Assembly (NCBI GenBank): GCA_963627995.1
Contig: CAVGCV010000003.1
Coordinates: 124,001-188,000 of the forward strand
Source of the DNA: UBA3839 sp963627995
GTDB lineage: Bacteria; Bacteroidota; Bacteroidia; Bacteroidales; Bacteroidaceae
Length of the DNA stretch: 64,000 nucleotides
Reading direction: 5' to 3'
Both the position numbers and the translations under genes were made by a program. The notes under the pieces are model-generated. The model had not been told where the DNA came from and did no database searches. It saw nothing but the letters and a program-made list of their open reading frames with translations. This document shows positions 1 to 9,343 of the stretch, piece after piece. Numbering within the stretch: position 1 is the first letter of the stretch; the number at the start of each line of letters is the position of its first letter.

Positions 1-470
1 TACTCGCCGTCGCCGTCGACATCGCCCACGCTGGCGTCGTTTGCCCTATAACCGTAAGTCCTGCCGTCGGGCGTAGTGCCGTTTTGGGGCAGCTTCAATG
101 GGATGGAAACGTAGGCGTGGCGGAGATTTGCTGCCACGGTCGCGCTTTTGGTCTCAACGCCATTGAGCTCGGAGCGCACTTCAAAGACAGAGCTATCGCC
201 GATGCCACGTGGAGGAATCTTGAAGAATGTGGCGTTCGTCAGCGGATTGGCATTCAGCCGGTGGCCGTCGCAATAGACGTTGAAAGACGTTTGCGGAGCA
301 TCTTCTTTGAGATATCGCCACGACAGCACGAGGCTGTCGGCTTTCTCGTCACGCACCACGACGAGACCGCGTCCCAAGCGTTCGCGCTGAATGTTGCGGT
401 AGTCGTAGGTTGGCTGTGCGTAAACAGTCAGTCCCGAGAGAAATCCAAAGAGTAGGGCGGCGCAGCGCAT
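1..470 (-). CDS. Rhamnogalacturonan lyase, PL11 family (N-terminal part, cut by the window edge)
   Basis: This reads inward from a start at 470 and runs off the window, so only about 156 residues are visible. They begin with a hydrophobic secretion signal ending near VYAQ. The N-terminal beta-sandwich of PL11 lyases follows, with the motifs ERLGRGLVVVR, SWRYLKEDAPQTSFNVY and, at the edge, the calcium-binding repeat SVGDVDGDGEY. PL11 enzymes cleave the rhamnose-galacturonate backbone of rhamnogalacturonan I by beta-elimination, outside the cytoplasm. It lies 9 bp downstream of a lipoprotein gene on the same strand, so the two may be co-transcribed. The catalytic blades are outside the window, so activity and exo/endo mode cannot be judged. 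The family call is from motif recognition and fairly secure. Confidence 0.85.
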   Translation of the reverse strand, partial: MRCAALLFGFLSGLTVYAQPTYDYRNIQRERLGRGLVVVRDEKADSLVLSWRYLKEDAPQTSFNVYCDGHRLNANPLTNATFFKIPPRGIGDSSVFEVRSELNGVETKSATVAANLRHAYVSIPLKLPQNGTTPDGRTYGYRANDASVGDVDGDGE

Positions 471-479
471 GAGGCAGAA

Positions 480-959
480 TTATCTGATGGCCACCGAAAG
501 TGTGTCTATCGGTTGGATGGAGGCAACGCTGGATACGAGGTAGATGTCCACGTCGAAAGGCTGCAAAGGAAGCGCCGACGCCGTCTGGTAGCCAAGGTCT
601 TGCAACGAGTCCTTGTGAGCGTTGTAGATGGAATTCTTCACCATGGCCAAATTCAGGAGGTCTATCGTTTTCTTGAAGTCTTTTCTTGCTTGCACATGAC
701 ACAGTGCATAGGCTGCGATCATGCTGCTGTAATCCACGGATGCCGTTTCCTGAAAGACGGAATTTTGTCCAGTCACTTTCAAATCCGTCAGGCTTTCCTT
801 GACAAGCCTTTCGTAGGCATCGTCCTGTCCCTCTGCAAAAGTGATTTTCCCTGTCTGCCCCCAATAGGTAAGTGTTGCCTTGGCATTATTTCCGTCGTTG
901 GAACAAGCCACTGTCAGGAACAGCGTCAATGCCAGGAATGTACTGCAAATCGTTTTCAT
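480..959 (-). CDS. Hypothetical lipoprotein (159 aa)
   Basis: The product begins with a lipoprotein signal peptide, with lipobox LTVAC and the lipidated Cys at about residue 19. About 140 polar residues follow, without a domain I recognise. It is probably anchored to the outer or inner membrane. The gene sits between ligA (39 bp upstream) and the PL11 lyase (9 bp downstream) on the same strand. Spacing suggests it shares a transcript with the lyase, but nothing in the protein shows a role in pectin use. The start is well supported, because it places a charged n-region (MKT) directly before the hydrophobic core. Function unknown. Confidence 0.8.
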   Translation of the reverse strand: MKTICSTFLALTLFLTVACSNDGNNAKATLTYWGQTGKITFAEGQDDAYERLVKESLTDLKVTGQNSVFQETASVDYSSMIAAYALCHVQARKDFKKTIDLLNLAMVKNSIYNAHKDSLQDLGYQTASALPLQPFDVDIYLVSSVASIQPIDTLSVAIR

Positions 960-998
960 CGTTTTTGTGCTGTGTTAAAGTGTATGATGTTGATGAGT

Positions 999-3008
999 TT
1001 AGTTTTGAATGAGCTTCAGAAATTCTTCTTCTTTGACAATCGGTACATTGAGCTTCTGTGCTTTTTCAAGCTTGGCGGGTCCCATGTTGTCGCCTGCGAG
1101 CACGAAAGACGTTTTTGAGGATATGCTGCCTACATTTTTGCCGCCGTTCTTTTCAATGAGATTTTTGTACTCATCGCGCGAATGGTGGGTAAAGACGCCA
1201 CTGATGACGATGGACTTTCCCTGCAACTTGTCCGAATGCTTGACAAGTTGCTCGTCACTCAACTGCATTTGAAGCCCGGCATTCCGCAACCGCGTTAGGA
1301 GTTGGAGATTGGGCTCTTTGTGAAAAAAGCCATGGACGCTCTGCGCTATGGAAAGCCCAACTCCGTCAACTGAAACCAATTGTTCCACGGTAGCATGGGC
1401 GATCGCGTCCATCGTCATGAAATGTGCAGCCAAGGCTTTGGCCGTCGTTTCTCCAACGAAACGGATGCCGATGGCGAAGACGACCCGCTCAAAGGGTACG
1501 CTTACCGAAGACTTGATTCCCTCAATAATTTTTATGGCAGAGCGTCGGCGAGTACCGAATGTTCCACTAATGTCCTCCACTTTCAGCTGGTAGAGATCGG
1601 CCGCATCGCGAACAAGTCCCCGTTGGTAGTAGTCTTCGATAGTTTCTGTACCCAAACAGGCGATGTTCATGGCCTTGCGGCTGATGAAATGCTCTATTCT
1701 TCCTTTGATTTGCGGAGGGCATGAGGATTCGTTGGGACAGTAGAACGTGGCTTCTCCCTCCATCCTCACAAGGGGAGAACCGCACTCCGGGCAATTTTTG
1801 ATAAACTGAACGGATGGTTGGTCGGATGTGCGTTGCGTTTTATCGACGCCCACTACCTTAGGAATAATTTCGCCGCCTTTCTCTACGTAAACCATGTCGC
1901 CGAGATGGAGGTCGAGTTGTTGGATGATGTCCGCATTGTGGAGGGACGCTCTTTTGACGACAGTTCCAGACAATTGAACGGGCGTCATGTTGGCCACTGG
2001 AGTGATGACCCCTGTTCGTCCAACTTGATAAGTAACTTCGTTCAAGCGTGTACAGGCACGCTCGGCTTTGAACTTATAGGCAATTGCCCAGCGAGGCGAT
2101 TTTGCCGTGTAGCCGAGATGGCGTTGTTGGCGTATCGAATTTACTTTCAGTACGATGCCGTCTGTTGCTACTGGAAGGTTCTTTCGCTCCGTGTCCCAAT
2201 AGGCAATAAAATGCAGGACATCTTCGACACGCTTGCACTTACGCATCCCGTAAGAAATCTTGAATCCCCACTGTTCTGCCATTTTTAACGCCTCGTAATG
2301 TCCTCCGTCGTTCGGAATCTCATCACCCAAAAGGTAATAGAAGTAAGCGTCAAGCCCACGCTGCGCCACCAGTTCCGACCTTTGAGACTTGAGTGTTCCC
2401 GACGCTGCGTTGCGGGGATTGGCAAACAAAGGCTCTTCCTGTGCGGCGCGTTCTTCGTTCAGACGCTCAAAAGATTTCCACGGCATGAGAATTTCACCGC
2501 GAATCTCGAACGTCGAAGGATAGCCCGAGTTGGGGCAAAGGACGAGGGGAATGCTCTTGATTGTACGGACATTCGCCGTCACGTCGTCTCCCTGAACGCC
2601 GTCGCCGCGTGTCACTGCTTGGACGAGGCATCCGTCCTGATACGTCAATGAGATGCTGAGGCCGTCGTATTTCAGTTCGGCCACAATGTCGAAATCTTCA
2701 TATTCCAACCCTGTGCGTACGCGTTCGTAGAAGTCCCGTACTTCGCCTTCGTTGTAGGTGTTTGCCAGCGAAAGCATCGGGTATCGGTGCTTTACTTGAC
2801 GAAATATTCCGTTGAGGTCACTCCCGACCCGCTGGGTGGGAGAGTTCACGTCCGCAAACTCTGGATAGTCCGTTTCCAATTTTTGCAATCGGTGCATCAA
2901 TTGGTCGAACTCGTAGTCGGTAATTTGTGGATCGTTCAGAACGTAGTAACGGTAGTTGTGCTGATGCAGTTCGTTCCGTAGTTGCTCTATTTCCTCTTTG
3001 GGGGTCAT
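999..3008 (-). CDS. ligA: NAD-dependent DNA ligase LigA
   Basis: The 669-residue product seals nicks in duplex DNA using NAD+, in replication and repair. The Ia domain at the N-terminus (YRYYVLNDPQITDYEFD) binds NMN. The adenylation motif ELKYDGLSIS gives K113 as the AMP-accepting lysine. An OB fold follows, then a four-cysteine zinc finger (CPECGSP...CPNESSCP, about residues 405-430), helix-hairpin-helix repeats, and a C-terminal BRCT domain starting at LQGKSIVISGVF. Length and domain order match full-length bacterial LigA. It lies 29 bp downstream of ispE on the same strand, so co-transcription is likely. Nothing is missing. Confidence 0.98.
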   Translation of the reverse strand: MTPKEEIEQLRNELHQHNYRYYVLNDPQITDYEFDQLMHRLQKLETDYPEFADVNSPTQRVGSDLNGIFRQVKHRYPMLSLANTYNEGEVRDFYERVRTGLEYEDFDIVAELKYDGLSISLTYQDGCLVQAVTRGDGVQGDDVTANVRTIKSIPLVLCPNSGYPSTFEIRGEILMPWKSFERLNEERAAQEEPLFANPRNAASGTLKSQRSELVAQRGLDAYFYYLLGDEIPNDGGHYEALKMAEQWGFKISYGMRKCKRVEDVLHFIAYWDTERKNLPVATDGIVLKVNSIRQQRHLGYTAKSPRWAIAYKFKAERACTRLNEVTYQVGRTGVITPVANMTPVQLSGTVVKRASLHNADIIQQLDLHLGDMVYVEKGGEIIPKVVGVDKTQRTSDQPSVQFIKNCPECGSPLVRMEGEATFYCPNESSCPPQIKGRIEHFISRKAMNIACLGTETIEDYYQRGLVRDAADLYQLKVEDISGTFGTRRRSAIKIIEGIKSSVSVPFERVVFAIGIRFVGETTAKALAAHFMTMDAIAHATVEQLVSVDGVGLSIAQSVHGFFHKEPNLQLLTRLRNAGLQMQLSDEQLVKHSDKLQGKSIVISGVFTHHSRDEYKNLIEKNGGKNVGSISSKTSFVLAGDNMGPAKLEKAQKLNVPIVKEEEFLKLIQN

Positions 3009-3037
3009 CCTATTGCTTCCTTAATATATATGCATCC

Positions 3038-3886
3038 TCACCAATCCAATGTCCGCTGCCGACAGAAACACCCCGAGAACTCCTCGTCTATGTTTTCTGT
3101 TTTGTTCCGAAAAATTCCATAGACGGCGGAGCCGCTGCCTGACATCGACGCATAGACTGCGCCCAAATCGTAGAGCTTGTCCTTGATTGCTGCGATTTCT
3201 GGATGTTCGGAGAACACGCTTGCCTCGAAATCATTGACCACGTTTTCTTTCCATGTTTCGATGGGTTGGCCAAGCAGTGTGCGTAAAGAAACATGAGGGC
3301 GTTTCGGAACAACGTGCGCATAGGCATCATGCGTGCTGACAAATACGTTGGGCTTCACCAGTACCAGCGTCATGCCCTTCAGCGAAATACCCTGTGGAGT
3401 CATTTTGTCGCCGATTCCTTCCACGAACATGGGCCGATTCTGTACGAAGAAAGCGCAGTCGGCTCCTAATTTGATGGCTCGCGCCTCCAGTTCCGCTGTA
3501 GACAGTTGTAGGTCGAACCGCTCGTTCAGGGCTTTCAGCATGAAAGCACAGTCCGACGAGCCGCCGCCCAAACCTGCGCCACATGGTATATGCTTGAACA
3601 GATGGACGCGGACGGGCTTTACCTTGTCTGCAAATTCCTCTTTCAGCAATCGGTAAGCTCTGAATACTAAATTGTCCCTTGGACTTCCGTCGAGAGGTAT
3701 TCCGCTGACTTTGAGCTTGCACCCCATGTATTCTTCCTCTGCCTCGTCGTTGGGCAGGGAGTGGATTTCCAAAGCGTCTTGCAGGCAGATGGGATAAAAC
3801 ACCGATTCGATGTTGTGGTAGCCATCGGGTCTCTTGGCAACAATATTGAGACCAATGTTTATTTTGCAATTTGGATAGGTAATCAT
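3038..3886 (-). CDS. ispE: 4-diphosphocytidyl-2-C-methyl-D-erythritol kinase IspE
   Basis: A GHMP-family kinase of 282 residues that phosphorylates CDP-methylerythritol in the non-mevalonate isoprenoid pathway. The N-terminal motif PNCKINIGLNI, the ATP-binding loop PCGAGLGGGSSD and the C-terminal motif MSGSGSAVYG are all present and in order. Length is normal. It starts at an ATG whose first bases overlap the stop of a weak upstream open frame (ATGA). It is followed closely by ligA. Confidence 0.96.
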   Translation of the reverse strand: MITYPNCKINIGLNIVAKRPDGYHNIESVFYPICLQDALEIHSLPNDEAEEEYMGCKLKVSGIPLDGSPRDNLVFRAYRLLKEEFADKVKPVRVHLFKHIPCGAGLGGGSSDCAFMLKALNERFDLQLSTAELEARAIKLGADCAFFVQNRPMFVEGIGDKMTPQGISLKGMTLVLVKPNVFVSTHDAYAHVVPKRPHVSLRTLLGQPIETWKENVVNDFEASVFSEHPEIAAIKDKLYDLGAVYASMSGSGSAVYGIFRNKTENIDEEFSGCFCRQRTLDW

Positions 3887-4560
3887 TTACGTTGGTTATG
3901 TGCGGCAAAAATACGTAGAATTCGCGAGACTATGGTAAGAAATGGGGAATAAAGTAATGTGTTGAGAGATAGGAGAAATCGGCGTTGTTCGTCCAAGGGA
4001 CGCTTTCGGCGGAAAATTCGGTTTTTGTAAGGATTAGGAGAAGGAACCACTACCCATCCGTTGCCTTTTTCCTGTACAGAATGCCGGTTCTGAAGATGGT
4101 TTTGTCGATGGACTGTTCCACAGGCGAGAGTGCCGCGTCGAGGGAAATCAACCGCCATCTCGATGAAATCAGGGCAAGTGCACTTTCCGTCTATCAGAAA
4201 CGGTCGTCTGTCCGCATGGGTGTGACCGCCGACGATGTGAAGTGCTATATACAGGGAATAGCCTTCGAGCAAAGAGGCGTTGATGGGATATTTCAGCACT
4301 TTCATCGAGAACTTCTCGAAGCGCGTCGGCGTGAACCGGGTCTATGCCGCACTGAAATCCTGCCATTACGCATGCAAATATCTTGCGACATTCTTGGAAA
4401 AGGAATATTCATTACAAGGAACAAAAAATCTGCACATAGCCAATAATATACAGACTATGTGCAGATTGTAATACTTAACAGAAACCTCAAGGGACTTTTT
4501 CAGTGCCCTCCATTTTGACACACCCTCTTTTTGCTTCTTGCTAATTTGCTTCAGGATAAT
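3887..4560. other. Intergenic stretch of about 670 bp; one weak open frame, no recognised gene
   Basis: This lies between the ispE start and the end of the GH95-like gene. On the minus strand a 140-codon open frame (3883..4305) ends in an ATGA overlap with the ispE start. That geometry fits translational coupling, but the protein shows no motif I recognise, and its His/Arg-rich middle looks like read-through. A plus-strand frame (3985..4446) overlaps it and is equally unconvincing. The composition is AT-richer than ligA and ispE. It may be a degraded gene or the edge of acquired DNA. The terminator at 4421..4467 is the only feature I can support. Confidence 0.35.
4421..4467 (-). terminator. 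Rho-independent terminator of the GH95-like gene
   Basis: A perfect 13-bp inverted repeat (arms 4427-4439 and 4455-4467, 15-nt loop) is followed on the minus strand by a run of six T. It lies about 95 bp after the stop of the GH95-like gene. Confidence 0.85.
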
Positions 4561-6831
4561 CTAATTGAGTCCAAAATGATGTGTTTCAGTATGTTCGATG
4601 GGCGAAATTTTGACATTTTTCTTCATCCTTTTCGGATATATCTCAACGGTTGCGCCTTTTTTTAGGCCAATCCTGAAAGTATTCAGACCAATCTTCTCCA
4701 CCCTCTCGGTAGGAATACCGATAAATTTAGGATCTTCCATATCAGTCTCTATGACACATGGCTCTCCGGCAAGACTGCTAATTGATATATATGTCGTTTT
4801 ACCACTGTCTCTTTTAGCCGTCACCTCGAACGCACCCTCAGTCAACAGCCTGTCAAATGCGGCATCTGCCCAGGTTGAGGGTACTGCTGGGAATATCCGA
4901 ATCTTGTTACCCCAGCTTTGCAACAGCATATCCAGAATGGATTGGGCGCCTGACAGTGGTGTCTCTATAACAGGGCCGGCCTCACGGTACATGGTGGTAC
5001 TGCTGAGGTATTTGTCAAACAACCTGTCCAAATAAGCCAAGGCCTCATCACCATTACCCAAAGCCGATGACATAGAGGAGGCTGACGTGAATGTATATCC
5101 TTGAAGGTCACCTTTGATACTATGCCAAGTAGCCATAGTTTGTTTAATCAGACCGATTGTGTCGGCTGACTGCTCCTTGTTTAATATATATAATGGATAT
5201 ACGCTGATAAGATGAGAGAAATGTCGATGAGAGAATGCATAGGGCACACCTCTTCCAATTGACAGTCCGGTAGAATCTGTAGGAAATGGAGTAAGGTCGG
5301 TCAATACTTGTTCCCATTTCTGCTTGAGCTTGTCATTTATGTTCAATCGCTTATCAATGTCAATCAATGTAGCGCATCCCCATTTCAACAATGCGAGGTC
5401 AAAATTACAGTCCTCGGCTTCACCATATTCTGGAGAATAAGTAAGAGGCAGATGTAGTTTTCCATCTGCGCCATATTTCAAAAAATGGAGATAGTAGTTC
5501 ACCGAACCTTTCAACAGCGGAAACAGCTTGTCTTGAAGTAATTTGTCATCCATTTTGTGCCTGTAGATGAGCCACAGATTATGACACATCCATGTCAAAA
5601 GTCCTACTTCAGCGTTTTTCTCTCCGGGTATGCCTATTTGCATGGTCTGACATTCCATATTCCCGAATCTATCTAATCCGAATGAATCATGGCGAAATGC
5701 TTCCGGAACGTTATTGCGAAGATTGTCGACATTGTTGTACAGGGCATTTTCAAGAGAGGCTGCCATATCGACATGGTTCGAAGCATTCAACGGCCAATAG
5801 GTCAGTTGGACATTAAGATTCCACCAGGCATTAGGCCACGGAGTGACCGTCAGCCACGGACCTGTGTTGTCTATGAGTGCCCGGTCAGCACGGGTTGCGG
5901 ATGCCAGTTTATATAGTTGTATCCAATAGAAACCTTCCTTTTTCGCATCCGGAATGGTGACAAAACTTTTCGGATAGAAATTATGCCACCATTGGGAGTG
6001 GGTAGATTTCAATTTTTTAGCACCTGTCTTTATCCCATCTATTACGGCGTTCTGACTGAAATCCGTTGCATTTGAGTCGGGGAATGAGTGTGAAACATTG
6101 GCCAAAAGCAATCTTTTGGATGATTCTGAGATTTCTTCCCAACAGACAGCCGTTTGTCCTCCCGCCTTTAGATTTTGTACTGAAGAGCCGCTTTCTCCTT
6201 TGGTGGTTACGATTGGATTTGGGTTGAGATAGTAGTCTTTGGGGGTCTTCACCCAATCGGGCCGAATTCGACCGAAAAGAGATCTCGGACTTATAGGCTC
6301 AGCAGGTATCCATTCCCATTTGAATCTGGATTCGTTGCCTCTTGTTGCAGTTTCAACTACTATAAGCATCTTATCAGCATGGACATAGCTCTCAAAGTCA
6401 ATCTCTCCCTCGGAGGTTCTGATTGTCCCGGATGTGATGCCGTTCCACAAATCCAGTCTCATATCACCACCAACGATTTGACCCACAGGTATCAGTTTGA
6501 AATGACCGGTAAGAAGCCTTGGTTTTCCAAAGAGATCGTTTTCGGCCCTATGATCGTGAACCTCCGAGTTGCCTGTCTCAAATCGGATAAAATTGCTGTC
6601 AGGCTCTTGATAAATCATCACTCCCATCAATCCGTTACCCATAAAGGGGGCATCATACCAATGATTTGGCAATCGAGTCCAAATCAAATCATGCTTCGAC
6701 AGGAATTGTTTCCAGTCGACGTTCGCCCTTCCCCATACGTTGGCCTGACAAACGAAAGTCATTGCCATGATTAAAAATAGGCGTATTACCGCATTCTGCA
6801 TATATGATTCTTTTTTAAATCTAACATTCAT
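4561..6831 (-). CDS. Secreted glycoside hydrolase, GH95-like
   Basis: The 756-residue protein has a signal peptide; translation may instead start at the internal ATG at 6801, which gives MQNAVIRLFLIMAMTF. The N-terminal sandwich domain carries MGNGLMGVMIYQ, typical of GH95 and its relatives. The (alpha/alpha)6 barrel contains NAWWNLNVQLTYWPLNASNH and the active-site-region motif HRHFSHLISVYPL. The C-terminal beta domain carries IRIFPAVPSTW. Characterised GH95 enzymes remove alpha-L-fucose or related alpha-L-galactose from plant and host glycans. The substrate here is not determined, and a neighbouring related family remains possible. The gene is clearly AT-richer than dnaB and ligA on either side, which suggests acquisition. 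Its start overlaps the stop of a small membrane ORF by ATGA. Confidence 0.8.
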   Translation of the reverse strand: MNVRFKKESYMQNAVIRLFLIMAMTFVCQANVWGRANVDWKQFLSKHDLIWTRLPNHWYDAPFMGNGLMGVMIYQEPDSNFIRFETGNSEVHDHRAENDLFGKPRLLTGHFKLIPVGQIVGGDMRLDLWNGITSGTIRTSEGEIDFESYVHADKMLIVVETATRGNESRFKWEWIPAEPISPRSLFGRIRPDWVKTPKDYYLNPNPIVTTKGESGSSVQNLKAGGQTAVCWEEISESSKRLLLANVSHSFPDSNATDFSQNAVIDGIKTGAKKLKSTHSQWWHNFYPKSFVTIPDAKKEGFYWIQLYKLASATRADRALIDNTGPWLTVTPWPNAWWNLNVQLTYWPLNASNHVDMAASLENALYNNVDNLRNNVPEAFRHDSFGLDRFGNMECQTMQIGIPGEKNAEVGLLTWMCHNLWLIYRHKMDDKLLQDKLFPLLKGSVNYYLHFLKYGADGKLHLPLTYSPEYGEAEDCNFDLALLKWGCATLIDIDKRLNINDKLKQKWEQVLTDLTPFPTDSTGLSIGRGVPYAFSHRHFSHLISVYPLYILNKEQSADTIGLIKQTMATWHSIKGDLQGYTFTSASSMSSALGNGDEALAYLDRLFDKYLSSTTMYREAGPVIETPLSGAQSILDMLLQSWGNKIRIFPAVPSTWADAAFDRLLTEGAFEVTAKRDSGKTTYISISSLAGEPCVIETDMEDPKFIGIPTERVEKIGLNTFRIGLKKGATVEIYPKRMKKNVKISPIEHTETHHFGLN

Positions 6832-7031
6832 TTTGTTTTCCCAGTAACAAAATTTAGTATGCCTGTGATTTTTACGGGTACTATAGTTTTGTCTGTTTCT
6901 TCAATCAAATTATCTAAAAACACCGCAGATGTGAATGCAAATATAAGTAAAAGCATGAGAAACGGAAGTCCCATTATGGATTTTATAGGCAACAACAAAC
7001 GTCTTCGAAGTGCGGATGAGAACCGTTCCAT
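6828..7031 (-). CDS. Small predicted membrane protein (67 aa)
   Basis: This open frame starts 8 bp after the dnaB stop and ends in an ATGA overlap with the GH95-like gene, so all three could be translated from one message. The product has a basic N-terminus (MERFSSALRRRLLLP), one strong transmembrane segment (about residues 19-40) and a short polar tail. I recognise no family. Its composition is AT-rich like the GH95-like gene rather than like dnaB, so the two probably arrived together. The gene call rests on geometry and the membrane segment only. Confidence 0.45.
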   Translation of the reverse strand: MERFSSALRRRLLLPIKSIMGLPFLMLLLIFAFTSAVFLDNLIEETDKTIVPVKITGILNFVTGKTK

Positions 7032-7038
7032 CCGTTGT

Positions 7039-8595
7039 CTAAAAGGGAGGCGTGCTGTTGTCCGCTCCGTTCAGCAGAAAGTCCGGTATGCTGTTGGGCA
7101 GACTGTAGCTGCCGGCATTGGCACGTGAGGGGCGAATCGTTTCGTCGCTATCGGGCAACATGCTGGCATCCGTCTCCGACATGTTCGAAAAGCGGGCAAA
7201 CTCCCCTTGGAAACGCAAGCGAACATCTTTAACCTCTCCGTTTCGGTGCTTCGCAATGATGATTTCGGCCTTACCCCTCAAATCATTGCCATGGCTGTCC
7301 TTGAAAATTTTGTAGTAGTCGGGGCGATGGATGAAGCACACCATGTCAGCATCTTGCTCAATCGCGCCGGACTCACGCAAGTCCGACAGTTGTGGACGTT
7401 TACTTTCAGGTTTATCAGGGTCGATGCCCGAACGTGTCTCTACTGAGCGGTTCAGCTGCGAGAGGGCAATGATGGGGATGTTAAGCTCTTTGGCCAAGCC
7501 TTTCAGCGAGCGGCTTATCGTCGAAACTTCCTCTTGTCGGGAGTTGTAGGACATTCCCGATGCGTTCATCAGCTGAAGGTAGTCGATGATGATGATTTGC
7601 ACATTGTACTCCCGCACCAGTCGCCTCGCTTTTGTCCGAAGTTCGAACACAGACAGCGACGGCGTGTCGTCAATATACAACGGGGCTTGGTAGAGTTCCT
7701 TAATCTTGTAGTCGAGCTGGCTCCATTCGTAGTCTGCAAGCTGTCCACTTTTAATCTTATTTCCAGGAATCTCACAGACATTCACAATCAGACGATTGAC
7801 GAGTTGCACATTCGACATTTCCAAAGAAAACATCGCTACGGGCACGTGGTTGTTGATGGCCATGTTGCGCGCCATGGACAAAACGAACGCCGTCTTGCCC
7901 ATGGCGGGGCGCGCCGCGATAATCACCAAATCGGATTTCTGCCATCCGCTGGTTATTTCGTCCAGTTTGTCAAAACCGCTACTCAGTCCGCTCAAACCGT
8001 CCTCGCGCATTGATGCCTCTTTGATGATTTTGTATGCTTGGTCAATCACGGGGTCAATCTGCGTGAAGTCTTTTTTGATGTTTGACCGCGACAATTCGAA
8101 CAATTGCCCCTCCGCTGTTTGCATGAGCTGTGCGATGTCCTGCCCCTCGTCGAATGCCAGGCGCTGGATGTCGAATGTGTACGTGATGAGCTCGCGCGCC
8201 AATGCTTTCTGCGCCACAATGTGGGCGTGGTATTCCAAGTGTGCGGTCGAAAGCACTTTTTGGCTCAGTTCCGCCACATAATAGGTGCCACCGGCCTGTT
8301 CCAGCAGGTCATTGGCACGCAGCTGCTGCGTCACCGTCAGAACGTCGATGGGGCGGTCGTTGGTGGCTAACGTTTGGATGGCTGTAAAAATTGCCTTGTG
8401 CTTGGAGTCGTAAAACGACTTTTCTTTTAAGATGTCGGAAATCCGCCCGAATGCATCCTTTTCGATGAGACACGCACCCAGCACCGCCGCCTCGATGTCG
8501 AGAGCCTGCGGCTGTAGCTTTCCTTGTTCAAGTATCTGCGCGATGTCTTTGGCGGTGGTTCTGCTCTTTCTGCCCGCCGATTTCGTGTCGGTCAT
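7039..8595 (-). CDS. dnaB: Replicative DNA helicase DnaB
   Basis: A hexameric 5'-3' helicase of the replication fork, 518 residues. The N-terminal primase-interacting domain (PQALDIEAAVLGACL) is followed by the RecA-like motor with Walker A ARPAMGKTAFVLS, Walker B region IIIIDYLQLM and the arginine-containing motif SDLRESGAIEQDADMV. There is no intein and the length is normal. A minus-strand -7 box lies about 25 bp upstream. The C-terminal tail is Ser/Asn-rich and poorly conserved, as usual. Confidence 0.97.
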   Translation of the reverse strand: MTDTKSAGRKSRTTAKDIAQILEQGKLQPQALDIEAAVLGACLIEKDAFGRISDILKEKSFYDSKHKAIFTAIQTLATNDRPIDVLTVTQQLRANDLLEQAGGTYYVAELSQKVLSTAHLEYHAHIVAQKALARELITYTFDIQRLAFDEGQDIAQLMQTAEGQLFELSRSNIKKDFTQIDPVIDQAYKIIKEASMREDGLSGLSSGFDKLDEITSGWQKSDLVIIAARPAMGKTAFVLSMARNMAINNHVPVAMFSLEMSNVQLVNRLIVNVCEIPGNKIKSGQLADYEWSQLDYKIKELYQAPLYIDDTPSLSVFELRTKARRLVREYNVQIIIIDYLQLMNASGMSYNSRQEEVSTISRSLKGLAKELNIPIIALSQLNRSVETRSGIDPDKPESKRPQLSDLRESGAIEQDADMVCFIHRPDYYKIFKDSHGNDLRGKAEIIIAKHRNGEVKDVRLRFQGEFARFSNMSETDASMLPDSDETIRPSRANAGSYSLPNSIPDFLLNGADNSTPPF

Positions 8596-8617
8596 GTGGT
8601 TGTACTGTTTTTCAGAA

Positions 8618-8625
8618 CAAAGTTA
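8618..8625 (-). promoter_or_regulatory. Promoter -7 box of dnaB
   Basis: On the minus strand the sequence reads TAACTTTG, a full match to the Bacteroidetes -7 consensus TAnnTTTG. It is 23 bp before the dnaB start. I see no clear -33 TTTG at the usual distance. Confidence 0.6.
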
Positions 8626-8730
8626 CTGAATTATTCCAAATCCTTGATGCTGACATCCGAATTTTGACATGAAGAAAGGGCTTCACCTCCGCCGCACGCC
8701 AACGCTCGCCGCCTTTTTGCAAATAGTTGC

Positions 8731-8738
8731 TATCTTTG
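8731..8738 (+). promoter_or_regulatory. Promoter -7 box of the gamma-carbonic anhydrase gene
   Basis: TATCTTTG matches TAnnTTTG, 21 bp before the ATG. The 164-bp gap to dnaB holds this and the divergent dnaB promoter. Confidence 0.6.
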
Positions 8739-8759
8739 CACAGTCAAAAGTAAGAGTTC

Positions 8760-9320
8760 ATGGCTTTAATCAAGACCGTCTGCGGCCTGACTCCAAAATG
8801 GGGGAAAGACTGCTATTTTAGTGAAAACGCCACGATTGTCGGCGACGTGACAATGGGCGACCAGTGCACCGTGTGGTTCAATGCCGTGGTACGAGGCGAT
8901 GTAAACTACATTAAGATTGGCAACCGGGTGAACATACAGGACGGAAGTTGCCTCCATACGCTCTATCAGAAAGCCGCCATTGAAATTGGCGACGACGTAA
9001 CCATCGGGCACAACGTCACGCTGCACGGCTGCACAGTGAAGAGCAGTGCGCTCATTGGCATGGGCGCCACTGTCCTGGACAATGCCGTGGTGGGCGAGGG
9101 GGCTATCGTGGCAGCAGGTGCGCTCGTGTTGAAGGGTACTCAAATTGGTGACGGAGAACTGTGGGGAGGCGTTCCCGCCAAATTCATCAAGAAAGTGGAT
9201 TACGCCCTGGCCATGGAACTTAACCAAGGTATTGCCAGCCACTACATCATGTATGCCGACTGGTATCGCGGTACAGGTGAGGACGCTTCGCCAAGTGTTG
9301 CGGACAATGAGGCGGAATGA
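8760..9320 (+). CDS. Gamma-carbonic anhydrase family protein (left-handed beta-helix)
   Basis: A 186-residue trimeric hexapeptide-repeat protein. The beta-helix runs through repeats such as ATIVGDVTMGDQCTVWFNAV. The three zinc-ligand histidines of the family are visible in SCLHT, TIGHN and TLHGC. These proteins hydrate CO2 or are inactive relatives bound to other partners; sequence alone does not separate the two. The gene is transcribed alone from its own promoter and converges with waaA, 23 bp away. The C-terminus ends in an acidic tail. Confidence 0.9.
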   Translation: MALIKTVCGLTPKWGKDCYFSENATIVGDVTMGDQCTVWFNAVVRGDVNYIKIGNRVNIQDGSCLHTLYQKAAIEIGDDVTIGHNVTLHGCTVKSSALIGMGATVLDNAVVGEGAIVAAGALVLKGTQIGDGELWGGVPAKFIKKVDYALAMELNQGIASHYIMYADWYRGTGEDASPSVADNEAE

Positions 9321-9343
9321 ATGAATATCGGGGGCGAACGCCC

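Noticed and set aside
3985..4446. A 153-codon plus-strand frame between ispE and the GH95-like gene
   Set aside because: It overlaps the minus-strand terminator and an opposing frame, and has no motif or ribosome-binding context.
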